Source: Ruminococcaceae bacterium FB2012 (lineage in GTDB: Bacteria; Bacillota; Clostridia; Oscillospirales; Ruminococcaceae). From it: 64,000 nt of DNA. The first letter of the stretch is position 1; the number at the start of each line of letters is the position of its first letter. Made by a program: the position numbers and the translations under genes. The notes beneath the pieces were generated by a model that saw only the letters and a program-made list of their open reading frames with translations, was not told the DNA's origin and ran no database searches. Below are positions 62,121 through 64,000 of the stretch, piece after piece. The stretch spans positions 62,001 to 126,000 of the forward strand of contig FMXS01000004.1 of assembly GCA_900104495.1 (NCBI GenBank), read 5' to 3'.

Positions 62121-63152
62121 TCACTCGTTCTCAAATGTGATGACCTGTTTTTCCGCATCCACCGCTGCTTCAACGCCGAAGGGGATTATGCACCTCGGCA
62201 TCGCGTGACCGATGCTTATGTTGAACACTATCGGCAGCTCCGGGCAGTCCGTGACCTCGACGAGCAGCTTTTTGTACTCCTCTTCGTAGACCCCGTCCAT
62301 GGGCTTGCCTGCCAGTATGCCCGATATCCTGTCGAACACGCCGGCCTCTTTAAGACATACAAGCGCCTCGCGGTATTTTTCCGGCGATGGCTTCTCTTCA
62401 CTGGATTCAAGCAGGAGTATCCGTCCCTGCCAGTCCTCCGCATCGGGGAAGAGTTCGTATTTCCTGCAAAGCACGGGCATATCCTCATATCGGCCGGGAC
62501 AGAACATTTCGTACATCGAATCTATGCAGCCGCCGAGGATCTTTCCCCTGAACACCGGTGTGCCCTGCAAAAGTTCAAACCCTCCGTTTGGGTGAGATGT
62601 AAGGGGAACGCCCACCTGATCCGGTGAGAACTGTTTTCTCTCCTCGTACCACACCTCGCTGGGAGTAATTTCCTTTATGCTGCCCGTGGTTATCAGCTCC
62701 TCAAAATACTTTTTGGTATAGGGGAGCATATCGCTGCTGAGTTCACAAATATCCGAGAGGAACGACTGCCCGTAGAATGTCCGCAGTCCTGCCTTGTGAA
62801 GCATAAAATGATTGACCGTAGTGTCCGAGAAGCCAAGGAATATCTTGTCAGTCACCGCGTTTTTAAGCTCGCCATTTTCAAAAAGATACGGCAGCAGGCG
62901 GTAGGTGTCGTCTCCGCCTATCGCACAGAGGATCATATCGACCTCCGGATCGCGGAAGGCTTCGAGCAGGTCTTCAGCTCTCTTCTCGGGGTGGTCTCTG
63001 AGGTATTCAATACCTTTCAGGGCATTCGGCATGAATTTAACATTCACTCCGAGGCTGCTTAGTCGTTTCAGACCTATTTCGTTTTCAAAGCTGACGAACG
63101 GTTCACCGAGTATGCCGTTAGAAAGACTTACTATTGCGATGTTTCGGATCAC
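62121..63152 (-). CDS. S66 peptidase, LD-carboxypeptidase/MccF-like
   Basis: 343 residues starting at GTG 63152 (AAAGGAG upstream). The fold is family S66: IAIVSLSNGILGEPF, CAIGGDDTYRLLPYL, the nucleophile in LGFSDTTVNH, GKILGGCIDSMYEM, the Glu in LLLESSEE, and the His in ISIGHAMPRCIIPFG. Members either trim peptidoglycan tetrapeptides or cleave microcin C-type peptidyl nucleotides (MccF). The GGDD and SDTT pattern resembles the MccF branch. No signal peptide, so it acts in the cytoplasm. It sits between a T-box and leuA. Confidence 0.87.
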   Translation of the reverse strand: MIRNIAIVSLSNGILGEPFVSFENEIGLKRLSSLGVNVKFMPNALKGIEYLRDHPEKRAEDLLEAFRDPEVDMILCAIGGDDTYRLLPYLFENGELKNAVTDKIFLGFSDTTVNHFMLHKAGLRTFYGQSFLSDICELSSDMLPYTKKYFEELITTGSIKEITPSEVWYEERKQFSPDQVGVPLTSHPNGGFELLQGTPVFRGKILGGCIDSMYEMFCPGRYEDMPVLCRKYELFPDAEDWQGRILLLESSEEKPSPEKYREALVCLKEAGVFDRISGILAGKPMDGVYEEEYKKLLVEVTDCPELPIVFNISIGHAMPRCIIPFGVEAAVDAEKQVITFENE

Positions 63153-63198
63153 AGTACCTGCTCCTTTCTTTTTATTATGATGTTTGATGTTAAGGTAT

Positions 63199-63461
63199 AA
63201 AAAAACCCGTCTCCCTATCAAGAGACGAGCGAGCTACCCGTGTTACCACTCTCATTCACATAAACGTCACCGCCTATGCCTTACGCACATCGAACAATGT
63301 GCCGCTCTGTAACGGGAGCGCCCGAATAAAACTACTTGACTTTTCGCTTTATCTGCTCGGGGAGGAGTTATAGCCCGCTGTCCTTACCGCCTTTCACCAA
63401 ACGGCGGCTCTCTTTGACTGAAACAGCAAGCCTTGTTTCCCTTCATCGCATTTGATATATC
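63199..63461 (-). ncRNA. T-box riboswitch (leucine, candidate specifier CUC)
   Basis: On the minus strand the T-box sequence AGAGTGGTAACACGG (about 63238-63252) is followed by an antiterminator/terminator region: CGTCTC/GAGACG (63209-63214 with 63222-63227) and TTTTTTT. Stem I has AGAGAG, a GGTG-AAAG distal part, and a specifier loop whose 3' side reads TATAACTCC (63364-63372). Placing the loop as in the glyQS T-box gives the codon CUC (63365-63367), leucine, which fits leuA downstream. Confidence 0.88.
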
Positions 63462-63467
63462 ATAGTC

Positions 63468-63496
63468 ATTATACTATATGCCGGATGTACTGTCAA
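63468..63496 (-). promoter_or_regulatory. Promoter of the T-box-S66 peptidase-leuA operon
   Basis: Minus strand TTGACA (63491-63496), 17-bp spacer, TATAAT (63468-63473): full consensus. Confidence 0.92.
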
Positions 63497-63583
63497 GGAT
63501 GTTCATAATATTTTTACATTTGTTCCTACCGAAGGCTTCGTGTCTTTAATTGTTACTAATTTGTAAAAAGGCGCTGTCCGCTC

Positions 63584-63612
63584 TTGTATTATATTCGGAA
63601 AAATAGTATAAT
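63584..63612 (+). promoter_or_regulatory. Promoter of the carboxyltransferase gene
   Basis: TTGTAT (63584-63589), 17-bp spacer, TATAAT (63607-63612); a second TATAAT follows at 63613-63618. Confidence 0.7.
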
Positions 63613-63668
63613 TATAATGTATTGGTATGGGATAATTACCCTTAGAATATTTGAATGGAGGAAACTGT

Positions 63669-64000
63669 ATGTCTCAGAACAATCTGTCTCTTGCGGAGCT
63701 GGATCAGCTTACGGCTGATAACTGTGACGCAGGAAAACGTCTGACATATCTGTTTGATGACGGAGAATTTACGGAGCTTGACAGGTTCGTGCTTTCGGGC
63801 TCCGAGCCCAGCGGAGTTGTGACCGCCTACGGCTGCGTCAACGGCGAACCCGTCTATGCTTTTTCACAGGATGTGAAGGTCCGGGGCGGCGCCATGAGCA
63901 AGGCTCAGGCCGATAAGATCATTAAGCTCTATGATCTTGCCGCCAAAACGGGAACTCCCGTGGTCGGGATCTTCGACAGCTTCGGTGCCGATCTTAACGA
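63669..64000 (+). CDS. Acyl-CoA carboxyltransferase, 3' end outside window
   Basis: The first 110 codons of a biotin-dependent carboxyltransferase (PccB/MmdA type). The frame gives KRLTYLFDDGEFTELD, VVTAYGCVNGEPVYAFSQD, KVRGGAMSKAQADKI and GTPVVGIFDSFGA, which follow the N-terminal crotonase-like half of the family. RBS GGAGG and a promoter precede it. With oadG and oadB only 8 kb upstream, it could be the alpha subunit of a sodium-pumping decarboxylase; it could instead belong to acetyl- or propionyl-CoA carboxylase. The rest of the gene and its neighbours lie beyond the window. Confidence 0.85.
   Translation, partial: MSQNNLSLAELDQLTADNCDAGKRLTYLFDDGEFTELDRFVLSGSEPSGVVTAYGCVNGEPVYAFSQDVKVRGGAMSKAQADKIIKLYDLAAKTGTPVVGIFDSFGADLN

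Overview
The window is an ordinary chromosomal stretch of a Gram-positive Clostridia bacterium, most likely a Ruminococcus-like member of the Oscillospiraceae. This is inferred from gene content and order, because no database search was possible. Support includes the dgt-dnaG-rpoD order, a CD1247-type acidic protein behind efp, the ymdB-spoVS pair, T-box, SAM-I and FMN riboswitches, the lipoprotein content, and strong A-type promoters that nearly all have a 17-bp spacer. Base composition looks moderately GC-rich. I see no insertion sequence, prophage, integrase, CRISPR array, tRNA or rRNA.

Layout. 1-5.0 kb: dgt (5' end missing), dnaG, rpoD, an Rrf2 regulator overlapping a degenerate GH25 lysozyme-like protein. 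5.1-8.9 kb: a small alarmone synthetase, a MoxR ATPase, then infC-rpmI-rplT behind an attenuator leader, with infC starting at AUA. 9-21.7 kb: a long + strand housekeeping run: rRNA methyltransferase, dprA-like, topA, trmFO, plsX, rnc, Elp3-like radical SAM, smc, ftsY. 21.7-31.7 kb: cysteine-hydrolase-like protein, rdgB, yhbY, a nadD-yqeK fusion, rsfS, leuS, rpsU with a structured leader, yqeG, an AP-endonuclease-like TIM barrel, aroQ, pepQ, efp. 31.7-36.8 kb: CD1247-like protein, FMN riboswitch-ribU, SAM-I riboswitch-metK (-), cpsB-like (-), lysA. 36.8-44.4 kb: a GH10-like lipoprotein, ymdB, spoVS, an ABC pair, a CapA lipoprotein (-) and an NfnAB/SudAB pair (-). 44.4-55.7 kb: recD2, rsmD-coaD-coiled-coil protein, ppk1 with a zinc-ribbon membrane protein, mscS, oadG-oadB. 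55.7-64 kb: an ECF sigma factor coupled to a membrane-anchored tandem DHHW-type protein, a YfbR-like HD protein, rpe, a MecA-like protein, a Leu T-box controlling mccF-like and leuA (-), and the start of a biotin-dependent carboxyltransferase.

How they fit together. Most genes serve replication and chromosome segregation, ribosome production and translation, tRNA modification, cofactors and amino acids. The least ordinary parts are: (1) the sigma factor and one-protein membrane partner at 55.8-58.5 kb, which has a short cytoplasmic tail, one membrane helix and two duplicated SGNH/DHHW-like extracytoplasmic domains; (2) the T-box that places an MccF/LD-carboxypeptidase-like S66 peptidase ahead of leuA; (3) two probable pseudoenzymes, a GH25 protein without two of its three acidic catalytic residues and an isochorismatase-fold protein with Ser in place of the nucleophilic Cys; (4) the AUA start of infC; and (5) a 170-nt rpsU leader with a long-range 9-bp helix.
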